64,000 nucleotides of DNA, taken from positions 1 to 64,000 of the forward strand of contig NZ_JAMBLR010000006.1 in assembly GCF_023336935.1 (NCBI RefSeq), given 5' to 3'. The notes under the pieces are model-generated. The model was not told the DNA's origin and did no database searches. It worked only from the letters and a program-made list of their open reading frames with translations. This document shows, piece by piece, positions 37,322-45,374 of this stretch; positions within the stretch are counted from its first letter, which is position 1, and every line of letters starts with the position of its first letter. This stretch comes from Phascolarctobacterium sp. ET69 (GTDB lineage Bacteria; Bacillota; Negativicutes; Acidaminococcales; Acidaminococcaceae). The position numbers and the translations under genes were made by a program.

Positions 37322-37624
37322 ATGCTTTACCTGTTTTTGATTATAATTGTTTTGGGATTGCTGGCAGCTATGCTGACAGCGTTTGTTAAACTTATAAGGG
37401 ATTTGGGAGAGCTTGCTGCTTTGATGCGCGCTTCGGGCAGCGGCACGGAAAATAATGCCGGGCAGGAAAACAGCCCCGCAAATAACGGCAGCGGAGTTGT
37501 GAATGGCCACCCGTACACTCAGGACGATATTATTTACAAGAACGGGCATTATTACGAAAACGAAAACAGCGAAGACTGGGAAGAATTTGAGTACGAAATA
37601 AGCGAAGACGAAAGATTTAAATAA
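37322..37624 (+). CDS. Small membrane-anchored acidic protein
   Basis: A 100-residue protein: one N-terminal membrane helix (residues 2-24), a short basic stretch, a low-complexity region rich in Gly, Asn and Ser, then a very acidic tail (ENENSEDWEEFEYE). No family recognised. It is the last gene of the trmK-nif3-yhaM operon and has the same base composition as its neighbours. Confidence 0.65.
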   Translation: MLYLFLIIIVLGLLAAMLTAFVKLIRDLGELAALMRASGSGTENNAGQENSPANNGSGVVNGHPYTQDDIIYKNGHYYENENSEDWEEFEYEISEDERFK

Positions 37625-37640
37625 TATTTAAAAATTTATA

Positions 37641-37694
37641 AAACAGGTTTTTCCGGCGTTGATGTACGCAAGTGGAAAACCTGTTTTTATTTTT
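37641..37694 (+). terminator. Intrinsic terminator of the trmK operon
   Basis: AAACAGGTTTTTCC pairs with GGAAAACCTGTTT, then a TTATTTTT tail. Confidence 0.85.
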
Positions 37695-37753
37695 AATATG
37701 CACTGTTAATGATGTTACACAATAACAAAAAACATGAAATTAAAATGAAAAAG

Positions 37754-37782
37754 TTGCAAAGTTATCTTAAAGTTGCTATAAT
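37754..37782 (+). promoter_or_regulatory. Promoter of the exported protein gene
   Basis: TTGCAA (37754-37759) and TATAAT (37777-37782), spacer 17 bases. Confidence 0.75.
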
Positions 37783-37875
37783 AACGGCGCTGAAGTTAAT
37801 TTTATATAAATTAAAAATCTTAATGGTTATTATATAAAATTACAGCAAAATATTTTATTCATTGGAGGAATCAAG

Positions 37876-38526
37876 GTGAGAAAGTTTTTAATGTTGTTAA
37901 TGATGCTTGGTTTAATTTGTTTGAACGCAGCTGCTTTGGCAGGTGCGCCTGCTGCGGAAAATAACGCGGCAAATGCTGTGCAGTGTCCGTTCAGCGAACG
38001 GCTGAATAAAGTTGCTGCTGAAGAAAACGGCGCAAAGGCGGCGGTGCTGTATGTTAATAATGCCAACACAACTTATGACGCGGATATAGACAGGGTAGTT
38101 CTGGAAAACGTGCAGGCAGCACTAAAAACTTCTGCCTGTGAGTATATAGACGGAACTGAGTTTTTAGGGCAGCTTAACGAAAACGGCATTGCCGATATTA
38201 CTCAGGCCGAAAGAGCTGATATTGCAGACGTGTTTAAAGGCAGCGGTGTTGACTACGTTGTGCTGGTGCAGGTAGAACCTTTCGTCCGCAAGGAAAAAGT
38301 AACCGTGTTTACGCTTGGCAAAGAGATGACGGCAGTTGTGCCTTTTAAAATTTTTGATGTAAAGAGCGGCAAATACATTTATAACGGCAAATTTACGGAG
38401 CTTGCCAAAGACAGTTCCGTTATCGGCGACGTCGGCAACAAATCTGTCGCGTTAAAAGCGCTGGAAACGGTTAATGCCAAAATCAGCGGAGTAATTACTT
38501 CGCGCATGGCGCAGGTTAAAAATTAA
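37876..38526 (+). CDS. Exported protein of unknown function
   Basis: A 216-residue protein with a signal peptide (basic start, long hydrophobic core, ALA near residue 22). The mature part shows alternating strands and helices, with AAVLYVNNANTTYDAD, YVVLVQVEPF and FKIFDVKSGKYIYNGKF. This looks like a small extracytoplasmic sensor or lipoprotein-like domain; there is no lipobox Cys. It begins with GTG after GGAGGAATCAAGG. It lies directly before rnpB in the ancestral chromosome and is now separated from it by the mobile element. Confidence 0.75.
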   Translation: MRKFLMLLMMLGLICLNAAALAGAPAAENNAANAVQCPFSERLNKVAAEENGAKAAVLYVNNANTTYDADIDRVVLENVQAALKTSACEYIDGTEFLGQLNENGIADITQAERADIADVFKGSGVDYVVLVQVEPFVRKEKVTVFTLGKEMTAVVPFKIFDVKSGKYIYNGKFTELAKDSSVIGDVGNKSVALKALETVNAKISGVITSRMAQVKN

Positions 38527-38535
38527 ATGCCTGCG

Positions 38536-38642
38536 GCCCACATTTTAACCCTTGACTAATTACAGGCTTTGTGCTAAAGTACTGACAGTATGAGTGTGAA
38601 AAGCAATCGCTGACGGCTTTGCCGTAAGAGGAAAGTCCGGGC
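38536..38642 (+). repeat. Left 107-bp direct repeat (attL region)
   Basis: Identical over 107 bases to 49379-49485. It contains the rnpB promoter (TTGACT and TAAAGT, 17 apart) and the first ~54 nt of RNase P RNA up to GTCCGGGC. The crossover point must lie within it, but identity hides where. Confidence 0.95.
38589..38642 (+). pseudogene. rnpB: Orphan 5' fragment of rnpB
   Basis: The first ~54 nt of RNase P RNA (GAGTGTGAAAAGCAATCGC and onward) followed by element sequence, so it cannot fold the catalytic core. Its promoter is intact, so a short hybrid RNA is probably still made and stopped at the terminator at 38666. Confidence 0.85.
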
Positions 38643-38665
38643 ATTATTACGTACAAACATTTACA

Positions 38666-38699
38666 ACACGTAGGATGAAACCTGCGTGTTTTTGCTTTT
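38666..38699 (+). terminator. Element terminator stopping the orphan rnpB transcript
   Basis: ACACGTAGG pairs with CCTGCGTGT (one G-U pair), loop ATGAAA, tail TTTTGCTTTT. It begins 24 bases after the left repeat and so prevents the strong rnpB promoter from reading into the integrase gene. Confidence 0.85.
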
Positions 38700-38811
38700 A
38701 TGTAAAGCGCATGCGAGTAAAGTCTGCAATTTAGTCAGCAAGATAATTTAATTCTTTTGCCGTGTAATAGGATAGTCCTTTGCCTAAATTTTAATAAGGG
38801 GGTAATTGCCT

Positions 38812-39729
38812 ATGTTATTATCGGAAAGTAAAAAAAGATTTTTACGGAGATGTATTGCATTAAATCTTGCAGGGGGAACGCTTATTAAATATGACCGAAC
38901 ATTGTGTAGATTTTTTGAAACATGCACAAGTAGAAATATTCAACACGTTGAGGATATTACAGCTAATGATATAAGAGTACATCTTGCAAAACTTGCCAAG
39001 GAAGTTAATCCGAATACGCTAAAAGTATATTTTGATACAATCAAGTCATATTTTAATTATTTATACCGTGATAAGATAATAGCTGAAAATGTAATAGCAA
39101 GCATTGAAACGCCAAAAAGAGAAGAAAAAATAATACCAGCGTTTAATAGAATTGAAATAGATACTATTTTAAATTCTTTTGATAAAAATAGTTTTTTGGG
39201 ATTTAGAAATTATACTATAGCTTGTACTTTGTTTGCTACTGGGTTGCGAAGGGCTGAATTATCTGCATTATACATAAACAGCATTAATTTTGATGTTAAT
39301 ATTATCAAAGTCATTGGGAAAGGCAAAAAATACCGTGATGTTCCTTTAAGTAATACTTTAAGAAAAGTAATATTAAAATATTTGCAGAAAAGGAAAGAGT
39401 ATGTTGCCGAGCATAAGCTATTTAAGTCACCATACTTAATTATTAACAAGGATGGGGAAAAATTAGGTGTATCGGCAATAAGCGGTATAATAGCTAAAAT
39501 AGGTAAAGACGAAAATATTACTGGTGTTAGGGTATCACCACATACTTTTCGGCATACATTTGCAAAGTTTTTTCTACTTAATGGTGGTGATTTATTTAGC
39601 TTGCAAAAAATACTCGGTCATAGTGATATTGAAATGACAAAACGATATGTTGAAATGAACGAAGTGGAATTAAAAATACAGAACGATAAATTTAATCCAT
39701 TTGATAATACAAGTTGGCGTTATTATTAA
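38812..39729 (+). CDS. int: Tyrosine recombinase / integrase
   Basis: A 305-residue site-specific recombinase. The N-terminal SAM-like core-binding domain covers residues 1-95. The catalytic domain shows the first Arg in ATGLRRAELSAL, Lys in the beta hairpin (GKGKKYRDVP), HTFRHTFAK, and GHSDIEMTKRYVEM with the nucleophilic Tyr. The R-K-H-R-H-Y set is complete, so it should be active. It lies 170 bases inside the left repeat and reads inward. ATG 38812 follows AAGGGGG at a proper distance. Confidence 0.95.
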   Translation: MLLSESKKRFLRRCIALNLAGGTLIKYDRTLCRFFETCTSRNIQHVEDITANDIRVHLAKLAKEVNPNTLKVYFDTIKSYFNYLYRDKIIAENVIASIETPKREEKIIPAFNRIEIDTILNSFDKNSFLGFRNYTIACTLFATGLRRAELSALYINSINFDVNIIKVIGKGKKYRDVPLSNTLRKVILKYLQKRKEYVAEHKLFKSPYLIINKDGEKLGVSAISGIIAKIGKDENITGVRVSPHTFRHTFAKFFLLNGGDLFSLQKILGHSDIEMTKRYVEMNEVELKIQNDKFNPFDNTSWRYY

Positions 39730-39745
39730 TTCAAGGGTGTTGTTT

Positions 39746-39925
39746 ATGAAAGAGGATATAAAAATACATTTAGTATACCGTAACGCAGAAACAGATAAAC
39801 TTGGTTATTATGGCGTTTATACAGATGAAAATGAGCCGTTAAGTCTTAAAGAATTTTTAGAGTTAATTAAGTTAAACTGTTTAAAAGGGACTCCAATAAC
39901 TATACTTGAATTTAAAATAGAATAA
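39746..39925 (+). CDS. Small protein downstream of the integrase
   Basis: A 59-residue acidic protein with no recognised family. It begins 17 bases after the integrase stop; the upstream AAGGGTG serves as ribosome binding site. It could be an excisionase-like accessory by position, but no HTH is apparent. A bidirectional terminator follows. Confidence 0.6.
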   Translation: MKEDIKIHLVYRNAETDKLGYYGVYTDENEPLSLKEFLELIKLNCLKGTPITILEFKIE

Positions 39926-39928
39926 TAG

Positions 39929-39981
39929 AAAAGGGACTGCTTAAAATAGATTCATTTCTATCTTAGGTAGTCCCTTTATTT
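39929..39981. terminator. Bidirectional terminator
   Basis: AAAGGGACT pairs with AGTCCCTTT; an inner ATAGA/TCTAT pair lengthens the stem. It separates the integrase unit from the convergent RHH gene, whose stop codon lies in the right arm. Confidence 0.8.
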
Positions 39982-40140
39982 GTTTTCAGAATTATTCTTT
40001 TGATATTGCTTTACATACTGCGTCAGAGCATATTCAATTTCTTTGTTGGTAGAACGGCAATTTTCCTGTGCTATCTGTTTTATTTGCTCTAATAGTTCTT
40101 CTGGTATTCTCAAAGAAAATATTGGTAAAAGTGAAGGCAC
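39976..40140 (-). CDS. Ribbon-helix-helix (Arc-type) repressor
   Basis: A 54-residue protein. The segment PIFSLRIPEELLEQIKQIAQ followed by RSTNKEIEYALTQYV fits the beta strand, helix A and helix B of the Arc/CopG fold. It starts with GTG after GGGGGAGAG. The gene is divergent from the cargo operon, and a perfect palindrome overlaps its own -10 region. It is therefore probably an autoregulated repressor that may also control the divergent operon. Confidence 0.82.
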   Translation of the reverse strand: MPSLLPIFSLRIPEELLEQIKQIAQENCRSTNKEIEYALTQYVKQYQKNNSENK

Positions 40141-40154
40141 TATACTCTCCCCCG

Positions 40155-40194
40155 CTCATTGAATTTTATATTATATATACTATATTTCAATGAG
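40155..40194. promoter_or_regulatory. Palindromic operator in the divergent promoter region
   Basis: CTCATTGAA (40155-40163) and TTCAATGAG (40186-40194) form a perfect nine-base inverted repeat around a 22-base AT-rich centre. The centre contains a TATAAT on the minus strand, the likely -10 of the RHH gene. Two half-sites fit a dimer-of-dimers RHH repressor. Confidence 0.7.
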
Positions 40195-40229
40195 AATTAT
40201 GTATACGCTCATAGTGATAGCACTTTGAA

Positions 40230-40258
40230 TTGACTTTGAAATATGTGAATATTATAAT
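40230..40258 (+). promoter_or_regulatory. Promoter of the membrane/secreted protein operon
   Basis: TTGACT (40230-40235) and TATAAT (40253-40258) with a 17-base spacer. It is 36 bases from the palindromic operator. Confidence 0.85.
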
Positions 40259-40278
40259 TATTCTAAAGGAGAGTGGTT

Positions 40279-41226
40279 ATGTTGAAAAGAAAAGGAATTT
40301 TATTTGCAGCAGTTATTTTTGTAGTTTCTGTTTTTATATATGCAATAACTGTATATATGCCAAAAGTCAATGAGGAGCAAGATTATTTGAATGAAATTGC
40401 AACTGCGATTAAAAACGGAGAGTATATTAAAGCTATAGATTATCCTGAAAAAGTTTTAAGCACTGAAAATCAGAAAGAAAAAAATAATTTAGTGTTTTAT
40501 GCAAAAGCTTTAGACGCGAAAGAAAAAGGTAATATTTCAGATTATAAATATTTTCTATATCGTATTCCTAAAGAATATAAAGGTAGATTGAACCATGAAA
40601 TAAAAAAATCTCGTGAAGATGTAAAGAATATTATACAAGAAGAAAAAGATAAAGAAAGAAAAGCCCATGAAGATAAAATCAGGCAAGAGAAGCAATTAGA
40701 AGAACAACAAACAATAGCGGAAATCGAACGAATTTTAAATAACATGCCGTCAAAAACTGATGATGTAGAGAAAATAACGTGGTATCAACCTTGGGGCAGT
40801 AACGGATATCCTGCAAAAGACGCTATTTATTGGTACGTTGGGGAAAGAAATGGAGAGTATTGGTTAAGAGCTTTTATAGTGCATTTTGATGATGGTATTA
40901 ATTGGGTATTTTGGGATAAAGTAATTTTTTCAACATCTAATACAAATTGGATATATAATATTGAAAATTGTTTTGCTGGGCAAAGCGGTGGTGGTAAAGA
41001 TACACAAATTGTTCATGGTGGTAAATACGAAACTTTAGATGTTAGATTTTCTGATTTAGAACGAGGTTATAAATTACTTGCAACCGGTAAAAATCCAATA
41101 ATACGGCTTCAAGGTAGAGATAGACATCACGATTATTATTTAACCAGTGCTGATATAAATCTTTTAAATACAGGTATATATTTAAACGAACAATTAAAGA
41201 AATTAAATTATAGAATTTCTAAATAA
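40279..41226 (+). CDS. Membrane-anchored protein with coiled coil
   Basis: A 315-residue protein with one N-terminal transmembrane helix (about residues 5-24). A helical, highly charged region (IIQEEKDKERKAHEDKIRQE, about residues 115-155) looks like a coiled coil. The C-terminal 160 residues are rich in Trp and Tyr and strand-like (WYQPWGSNGYPAKDAIYWYV). No family recognised. It opens the six-gene cargo operon; ATG 40279 follows AAAGGAGA. Its topology suggests a large domain outside the membrane. Confidence 0.75.
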   Translation: MLKRKGILFAAVIFVVSVFIYAITVYMPKVNEEQDYLNEIATAIKNGEYIKAIDYPEKVLSTENQKEKNNLVFYAKALDAKEKGNISDYKYFLYRIPKEYKGRLNHEIKKSREDVKNIIQEEKDKERKAHEDKIRQEKQLEEQQTIAEIERILNNMPSKTDDVEKITWYQPWGSNGYPAKDAIYWYVGERNGEYWLRAFIVHFDDGINWVFWDKVIFSTSNTNWIYNIENCFAGQSGGGKDTQIVHGGKYETLDVRFSDLERGYKLLATGKNPIIRLQGRDRHHDYYLTSADINLLNTGIYLNEQLKKLNYRISK

Positions 41227-41240
41227 AGGAGTAATAGACA

Positions 41241-41567
41241 ATGAAGAAAAGTATAGTTGCTTTATTATGTATATTCTTTTCTATAACCGTTTTAGGCTGT
41301 GATTTTGATAGTATAACTGACAGAGAATATTCTAAAGCTAAAGATATTATTTTATCTCAACTACATGACCCAGATAGTTATGAAATGGAATATAAGAAAT
41401 ATACTACGGGACGAACACTAATTAAAGTAAAATTTAGAGCTAACAATAGATTAGGTGCAAAAGTAATACAATATGCTTATGTTGGTTCATTAAATGATAA
41501 ACCATCTTTATTATATATTGGTTCTGAAGAAGATTTAATGTTGGAATCTATTTTTAGTTTTAAATAA
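41241..41567 (+). CDS. Small lipoprotein
   Basis: A 108-residue lipoprotein. The signal peptide ends in a lipobox (VLGC, Cys20) for lipid anchoring. The mature part contains DPDSYEMEYKKY and TLIKVKFRANNRLGA, a short strand-rich domain common in small phage- or plasmid-borne lipoproteins. Function unknown. It lies 14 bases after the previous gene. Confidence 0.78.
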   Translation: MKKSIVALLCIFFSITVLGCDFDSITDREYSKAKDIILSQLHDPDSYEMEYKKYTTGRTLIKVKFRANNRLGAKVIQYAYVGSLNDKPSLLYIGSEEDLMLESIFSFK

Positions 41568-41578
41568 GGAGCAATAAA

Positions 41579-41884
41579 ATGGTTACTTTAAAAAATATTG
41601 ATACTGGTGTAATAAAAAATGTTCCTACGGGTTATTCGTGGACAACGTTATTATTTGGGTTCTTTCCGGCATTATTTCGTGGAGATTTAAAATGGGCAGT
41701 AATTTTCTTTATAGCTAATATTACTATTGCATGGTTTACATTAGGTATAGGTGCATTGATATTTAATATTGTTTTTGCTGCATTTTACAATAAAATTTAT
41801 ATTAAAGAATTAATGGCAAAAAGATTTACTTATGCAGATGAAAAATCAAAAAATTATTTGCTAAATAATGGTATAATTCAATAA
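41579..41884 (+). CDS. Small membrane protein, HrgC/DUF2628-like
   Basis: A 101-residue protein. YSWTTLLFGFFPALFRGDLKWA followed by two strongly hydrophobic segments resembles small DUF2628/HrgC-type membrane proteins. Function is unknown. It follows the lipoprotein gene after 11 bases with AAGGAGC as ribosome binding site. Confidence 0.72.
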   Translation: MVTLKNIDTGVIKNVPTGYSWTTLLFGFFPALFRGDLKWAVIFFIANITIAWFTLGIGALIFNIVFAAFYNKIYIKELMAKRFTYADEKSKNYLLNNGIIQ

Positions 41885-41915
41885 TAATAAAATTCAAATT
41901 TATTTTGGAGTGATA

Positions 41916-42614
41916 ATGGTGAAAAAATTACTAATATCTTTAATTTTTATACTATTTGCTGTAGTAATAGCAGGATGTGGAAAAAGCGATACCGAAGAAG
42001 CAGCAAGGCTTGACAAAGAATATTTTGTTATTTTAAAGCAAACTTATGACGATTTTATGATAAATGATAGCAAAACTATGGATAAAAAATCTCCTGAAGA
42101 ATGGTTAATTGAATATAATCAATTAAAAGATAATAAATACTTGCCTATAATTAATGATTTAAAAAGCAAATTAAAGAAAGAAAAAACAAGTAAATCTCTT
42201 GATGTAATAAAAAGTGATTTACTGAATATAACAAATTCATTGGATAATTTATTTAATTCCGTACCTAAAGCTATACAAGCAATAAAAGAACGTAATGAAT
42301 TTGAATTTATAAAACTTATAAAAGCAATATCAAATGTAGAAGAAAATATTTTAATTTATCAGAATGACTATAGCAAAATCACAACTGATAAAGAAACTTT
42401 TGAACTGACTTTAAATAATTATCAGAAAATTAATCCACGGAGTCCATATCTTGATGTAATAAAAACTTTTAAAATGCCCGGTAAACTTGAAAAAAATAGC
42501 TATATTAATGGTTCGCTAAGTGAAAGTTATATTTGGGAAAGTAATGGCGCAAAAGTAAAAATGATTTTTAAAAATACGGTTTTAGAATCTATGGAGCAAG
42601 AAGGATTAAAATAG
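41916..42614 (+). CDS. Lipoprotein with helical domain
   Basis: About 232 residues. A signal peptide with lipobox IAGC (Cys about 21) is followed by a Lys/Asp/Asn-rich mostly helical region and a short C-terminal strand domain (SYIWESNGAKVKMIFKN). No family recognised. The start is the ATG at 41916 or the GTG three bases later; both follow TTTGGAG. Confidence 0.72.
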   Translation: MVKKLLISLIFILFAVVIAGCGKSDTEEAARLDKEYFVILKQTYDDFMINDSKTMDKKSPEEWLIEYNQLKDNKYLPIINDLKSKLKKEKTSKSLDVIKSDLLNITNSLDNLFNSVPKAIQAIKERNEFEFIKLIKAISNVEENILIYQNDYSKITTDKETFELTLNNYQKINPRSPYLDVIKTFKMPGKLEKNSYINGSLSESYIWESNGAKVKMIFKNTVLESMEQEGLK

Positions 42615-42630
42615 GAAAGGTGCTATTTAC

Positions 42631-43365
42631 ATGTATAAAAAATTTATATTAACAATAATAATGGTTTTAAGTTTTATTCCAAGTTGTTTTGCTGTTTCTA
42701 ACATAGAAATAAATAATGTAACCAAAAAACAAGTTATGGATTATATTATGCTTTATGCAAGCAGAAGCGGTTTCAATTATATGCTTGAAAGTGTTAATGA
42801 TTATGGTGCTACTTTTGTTGGCTCGCAGGCAAGAAATAATATTTTTGGTATGCAAGTGGCAACTCAGCAGAATAAAATTAGTGTTACTTTAGTTGAAAAT
42901 GGTAATAATGTTATAGTAACTCTTAATGAAGTTGCTTATCTTTATTATAATAATGGACATAGTGAAGTTCATCCAGTAAATGATGTCCCAGTAGAACAAG
43001 GCATACTTGTGGCATTAAAACAATACTTTAACGATTATTATTTGTTCGGTTATACACCGACTGATAAGAAAAAAGACGGTGGTTTTGTAATAGGTGAAGT
43101 AGACCCTGATTCCCCCTTTGGCGAAAGAGGTATAAAGGCTGGTGATGTTATAGTAGCAGTTAATGGTGAAAAAGTTAGAGACAACAAACGAGCTTTTTTG
43201 TGGGGGTCATTCCACGAAAAATTTATGCCAACAACTTGTAAGTTTTTAATCAAACGTGATGGTGTTGAGCATATTTATACTATAACTTCTAAACTTTATA
43301 AAGCACCATATACTATTGAGAAAGAAAAACAAGCTCAAATTGCTGCACAAAATAACAATGTATAA
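42631..43365 (+). CDS. Secreted PDZ-domain protein
   Basis: A 244-residue protein with a signal peptide (cleavage after SCFA, about residue 22), an N-terminal domain of about 110 residues and a C-terminal PDZ domain. PDZ marks are GFVIGEVDPDSPFGERGIKAGDVIVAVNG. There is no protease domain, so it may bind peptides or act as an adaptor in the envelope. Such a stand-alone PDZ protein is unusual cargo for a small integrative element. Confidence 0.78.
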   Translation: MYKKFILTIIMVLSFIPSCFAVSNIEINNVTKKQVMDYIMLYASRSGFNYMLESVNDYGATFVGSQARNNIFGMQVATQQNKISVTLVENGNNVIVTLNEVAYLYYNNGHSEVHPVNDVPVEQGILVALKQYFNDYYLFGYTPTDKKKDGGFVIGEVDPDSPFGERGIKAGDVIVAVNGEKVRDNKRAFLWGSFHEKFMPTTCKFLIKRDGVEHIYTITSKLYKAPYTIEKEKQAQIAAQNNNV

Positions 43366-43386
43366 TTTAATTAAGGAGATGATTGT

Positions 43387-43860
43387 ATGAAACGGATTTT
43401 CTTAATAGTTATGCTGGCTTTATCTATTTGTTGCACGGCTTTTGCAGGTCATATACCAAACAGAGAAGAATTAAATCAAATTCAAACTCTGTTTAGTGGC
43501 TACTATTTTAATGATAAAGGCAAAGATATTACTAATTACCTTGAAATTGACGATACTGGTATTGTAACCTTTATGCACAAGGGGAAATACCATACAATAA
43601 AAGAACCAAACTTACAGGTAGATTTCAATAACGGCATTAGTATTACATTTAAAGGTGATTGTTCTGAAAACGGTTGTGACTTTCAAGGTTGGAACGTAAG
43701 CCTTAGTCCTTTAGGTTATCAAAGTAGACGTACTCCGGGTATTGCTTTTAGCTTACTTTTAATGAAACCCAAAGACGTTTCTGCTATGAAACCAGAAGAA
43801 ATAAAGGATATTTCAGATGTATTTTTTGAAGAAAGTTATCTAATAAGAAAAATGGATTAA
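43387..43860 (+). CDS. Secreted protein of unknown function
   Basis: A 157-residue protein with a signal peptide ending in AFA (residue 20). The mature part includes GYYFNDKGKDITNYLEIDDTG and GDCSENGCDFQGWNV with two Cys that could form a disulfide. Last gene of the cargo operon. No family recognised. Confidence 0.72.
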   Translation: MKRIFLIVMLALSICCTAFAGHIPNREELNQIQTLFSGYYFNDKGKDITNYLEIDDTGIVTFMHKGKYHTIKEPNLQVDFNNGISITFKGDCSENGCDFQGWNVSLSPLGYQSRRTPGIAFSLLLMKPKDVSAMKPEEIKDISDVFFEESYLIRKMD

Positions 43861-43870
43861 ATAATCTTCC

Positions 43871-43897
43871 AAGACGTTCTTCGGAGCGTCTTTTTTA
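43871..43897 (+). terminator. Terminator of the cargo operon
   Basis: AAGACG pairs with CGTCTT, then a T run. It lies 10 bases past the last stop. Confidence 0.85.
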
Positions 43898-44087
43898 TTG
43901 GTAGCAAAAAATATATAAAATTTTGTAACAAAGTATAGAAAGTATAAAAATGCTTTTTGCTCGAAAGTGCCAAAATATAGGCACATGTGCTAAAAACACA
44001 ATAAATGAGAAATAATAGCAATTATTACACATTTGCCGTATTTTACTGCAAATATACTTTTAGCTGTAAATGTCATACTCAAAACTC

Positions 44088-44116
44088 TTGACATTATTCT
44101 CTTTTTGTAGTACAAT
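44088..44116 (+). promoter_or_regulatory. Promoter of the first leader RNA
   Basis: TTGACA (44088-44093) and TACAAT (44111-44116), spacer 17. The 190 bases between the previous terminator and this promoter hold only a short hairpin (GTGCC/GGCAC near 43968) and no ORF. Confidence 0.85.
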
Positions 44117-44141
44117 ACATATATAAAATAAAAGATAGGAG

Positions 44142-44219
44142 ATGAAATTTACTATCCTTGTTGAAAATTCAGTGGTTAGCTGTGATAAATTAGTTGTGAG
44201 CGGATTAGCTAATGTCTAA
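44142..44219 (+). CDS. Possible leader peptide
   Basis: A 25-codon ORF (starting MKFTILVEN) in leader copy A, beginning shortly after the predicted transcription start with AGGAG touching the ATG. It ends inside the conserved leader block. It could couple translation to termination at 44270-44302. The second leader copy has no equivalent ATG ORF, which argues against a general role. Confidence 0.35.
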   Translation: MKFTILVENSVVSCDKLVVSGLANV

Positions 44220-44304
44220 CTGAAAATTCAGAAGGAAACAAGCAAAAAAAGTTGTTCTATTCTTGGGGCAACTCTCTGTTATTAGACAGAGGGTTATTTT
44301 TGTT
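44160..44304 (+). promoter_or_regulatory. Conserved leader RNA, copy A, with terminator
   Basis: Shares a pattern with copy B at 45375-45512. In order: a helix, GTGA, then ATTAGYTAATGTCTRAC, ATTCAG, AGGAAA, CAAGCA, and a terminator-like hairpin with CTCTCTGT/ACAGAG. In copy A, GTTAG pairs with CTAAC. The hairpin is AACTCTCTGT (44270-44279) with ACAGAGGGTT (44286-44295), followed by ATTTTTGTTTT. Such a leader could be controlled by an antisense RNA, a ligand or a protein. Confidence 0.7.
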
Positions 44305-44826
44305 TTATTAAATCTTAAAAGAAAGGACTGTTTTTTTATACTTAATTATAGTACTTATGATGGCATTGAAAAGATTATAAAGAAAGGATTGCCGAGAGAG
44401 CTGTATTTACCACGTTATATTGCAGTTAGAGTGGGACACAAAGTTTATGTAAATTTATTTCCACATAAGCGTTTTCAATGTCAAAGACGTTTAATTAATG
44501 AAGAATCTGTTGGAATATTACCGGCAGAATTATATGATTTCGTCTTATCCTTACTGTCTTTTGCAAAAGGGAAAGAAAATTATATTAAACTTAGAGGTAA
44601 ATATTTAACTATTGACGACATAGCGAATGATTTTCGCAGAATGAATTATACAAAGTCTCAGGTCAATAGATATATGAAAAAATTACTTGAATGTGGCTAT
44701 ATTGATGAAGTTATAGACGATGGATATACAAAATATAAATTTACTTCTAAGACCATTTTGCCGGATAAGCCTGAAGAATTATTTAAAGTTATTACTGAGG
44801 AAAGTGAAGTGATGGAATGTGCGTAA
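44263..44826 (+). CDS. Winged-helix-like element protein with unusual start
   Basis: The frame is open from a TTG at 44263 (187 residues), but this runs through the leader's terminator hairpin. The natural ribosome binding site, AGAAAGGA at 44318-44327, is followed by ATA at 44338 where a start would be expected, giving about 162 residues. No ATG, GTG or TTG lies at a fitting distance. The C-terminal half (YLTIDDIANDFRRM, SQVNRYMKKLLECGYIDEV) looks like a winged helix, as in plasmid replication or control proteins. It overlaps the HTH gene. Confidence 0.6.
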   Translation: MGQLSVIRQRVIFVLLNLKRKDCFFILNYSTYDGIEKIIKKGLPRELYLPRYIAVRVGHKVYVNLFPHKRFQCQRRLINEESVGILPAELYDFVLSLLSFAKGKENYIKLRGKYLTIDDIANDFRRMNYTKSQVNRYMKKLLECGYIDEVIDDGYTKYKFTSKTILPDKPEELFKVITEESEVMECA

Positions 44827-45073
44827 GCTGTATACGCTTAAAGAGTTGACCGAACTTTTAATAGATGGCAAACATATTCTTACTATTGCTGATATTCGAT
44901 ATTATGTGCAGATGAGCAGAACACATATATATAATATTTTAAATGGCAAAGCAGTAATTTATACCAGTGAAATCAGACAAATTGTGAGAGGTATGAGAGA
45001 GCGTGGTTTTAATATTACAGAAGATGATATAGATTTTTCTAATTTGCGCATAAAATACCACTCTTATACTTGA
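44819..45073 (+). CDS. Small helix-turn-helix protein
   Basis: An 84-residue protein. TIADIRYYVQMSRTHIYNILNGKAV has the spacing of an HTH DNA-binding motif. It begins with GTG and overlaps the upstream frame by eight bases, so translation is coupled. It may regulate replication or excision. The following 300 bases to leader copy B are AT-rich and hold no gene; one TATAAT box lies at 45300. Confidence 0.65.
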   Translation: MRKLYTLKELTELLIDGKHILTIADIRYYVQMSRTHIYNILNGKAVIYTSEIRQIVRGMRERGFNITEDDIDFSNLRIKYHSYT

Positions 45074-45374
45074 CAGTATGGAGCTTTTGTTTTGAGAAGA
45101 TTATATAAAAGAAAATAACTATAATTATTAATTTAAATAGGTTAAAATTTGTAAAATTAAAATTAAGGTATATATTTGTATACCATTTTTAATTATTTTA
45201 CACTTTTTTACGGTATTATTTTTCTAATCTTCGCAGAACCGCTTATAATGGGAGTTTTAAAGCGTATATTTTTAAATCTGCGCTAAAATTCGTCGTTTTA
45301 TATAATCATTAATGTTTGTTTGTAAATAAGAGAATAAATAAAAGAAGCTGAAAATTTTTACCTAAATGATATTT

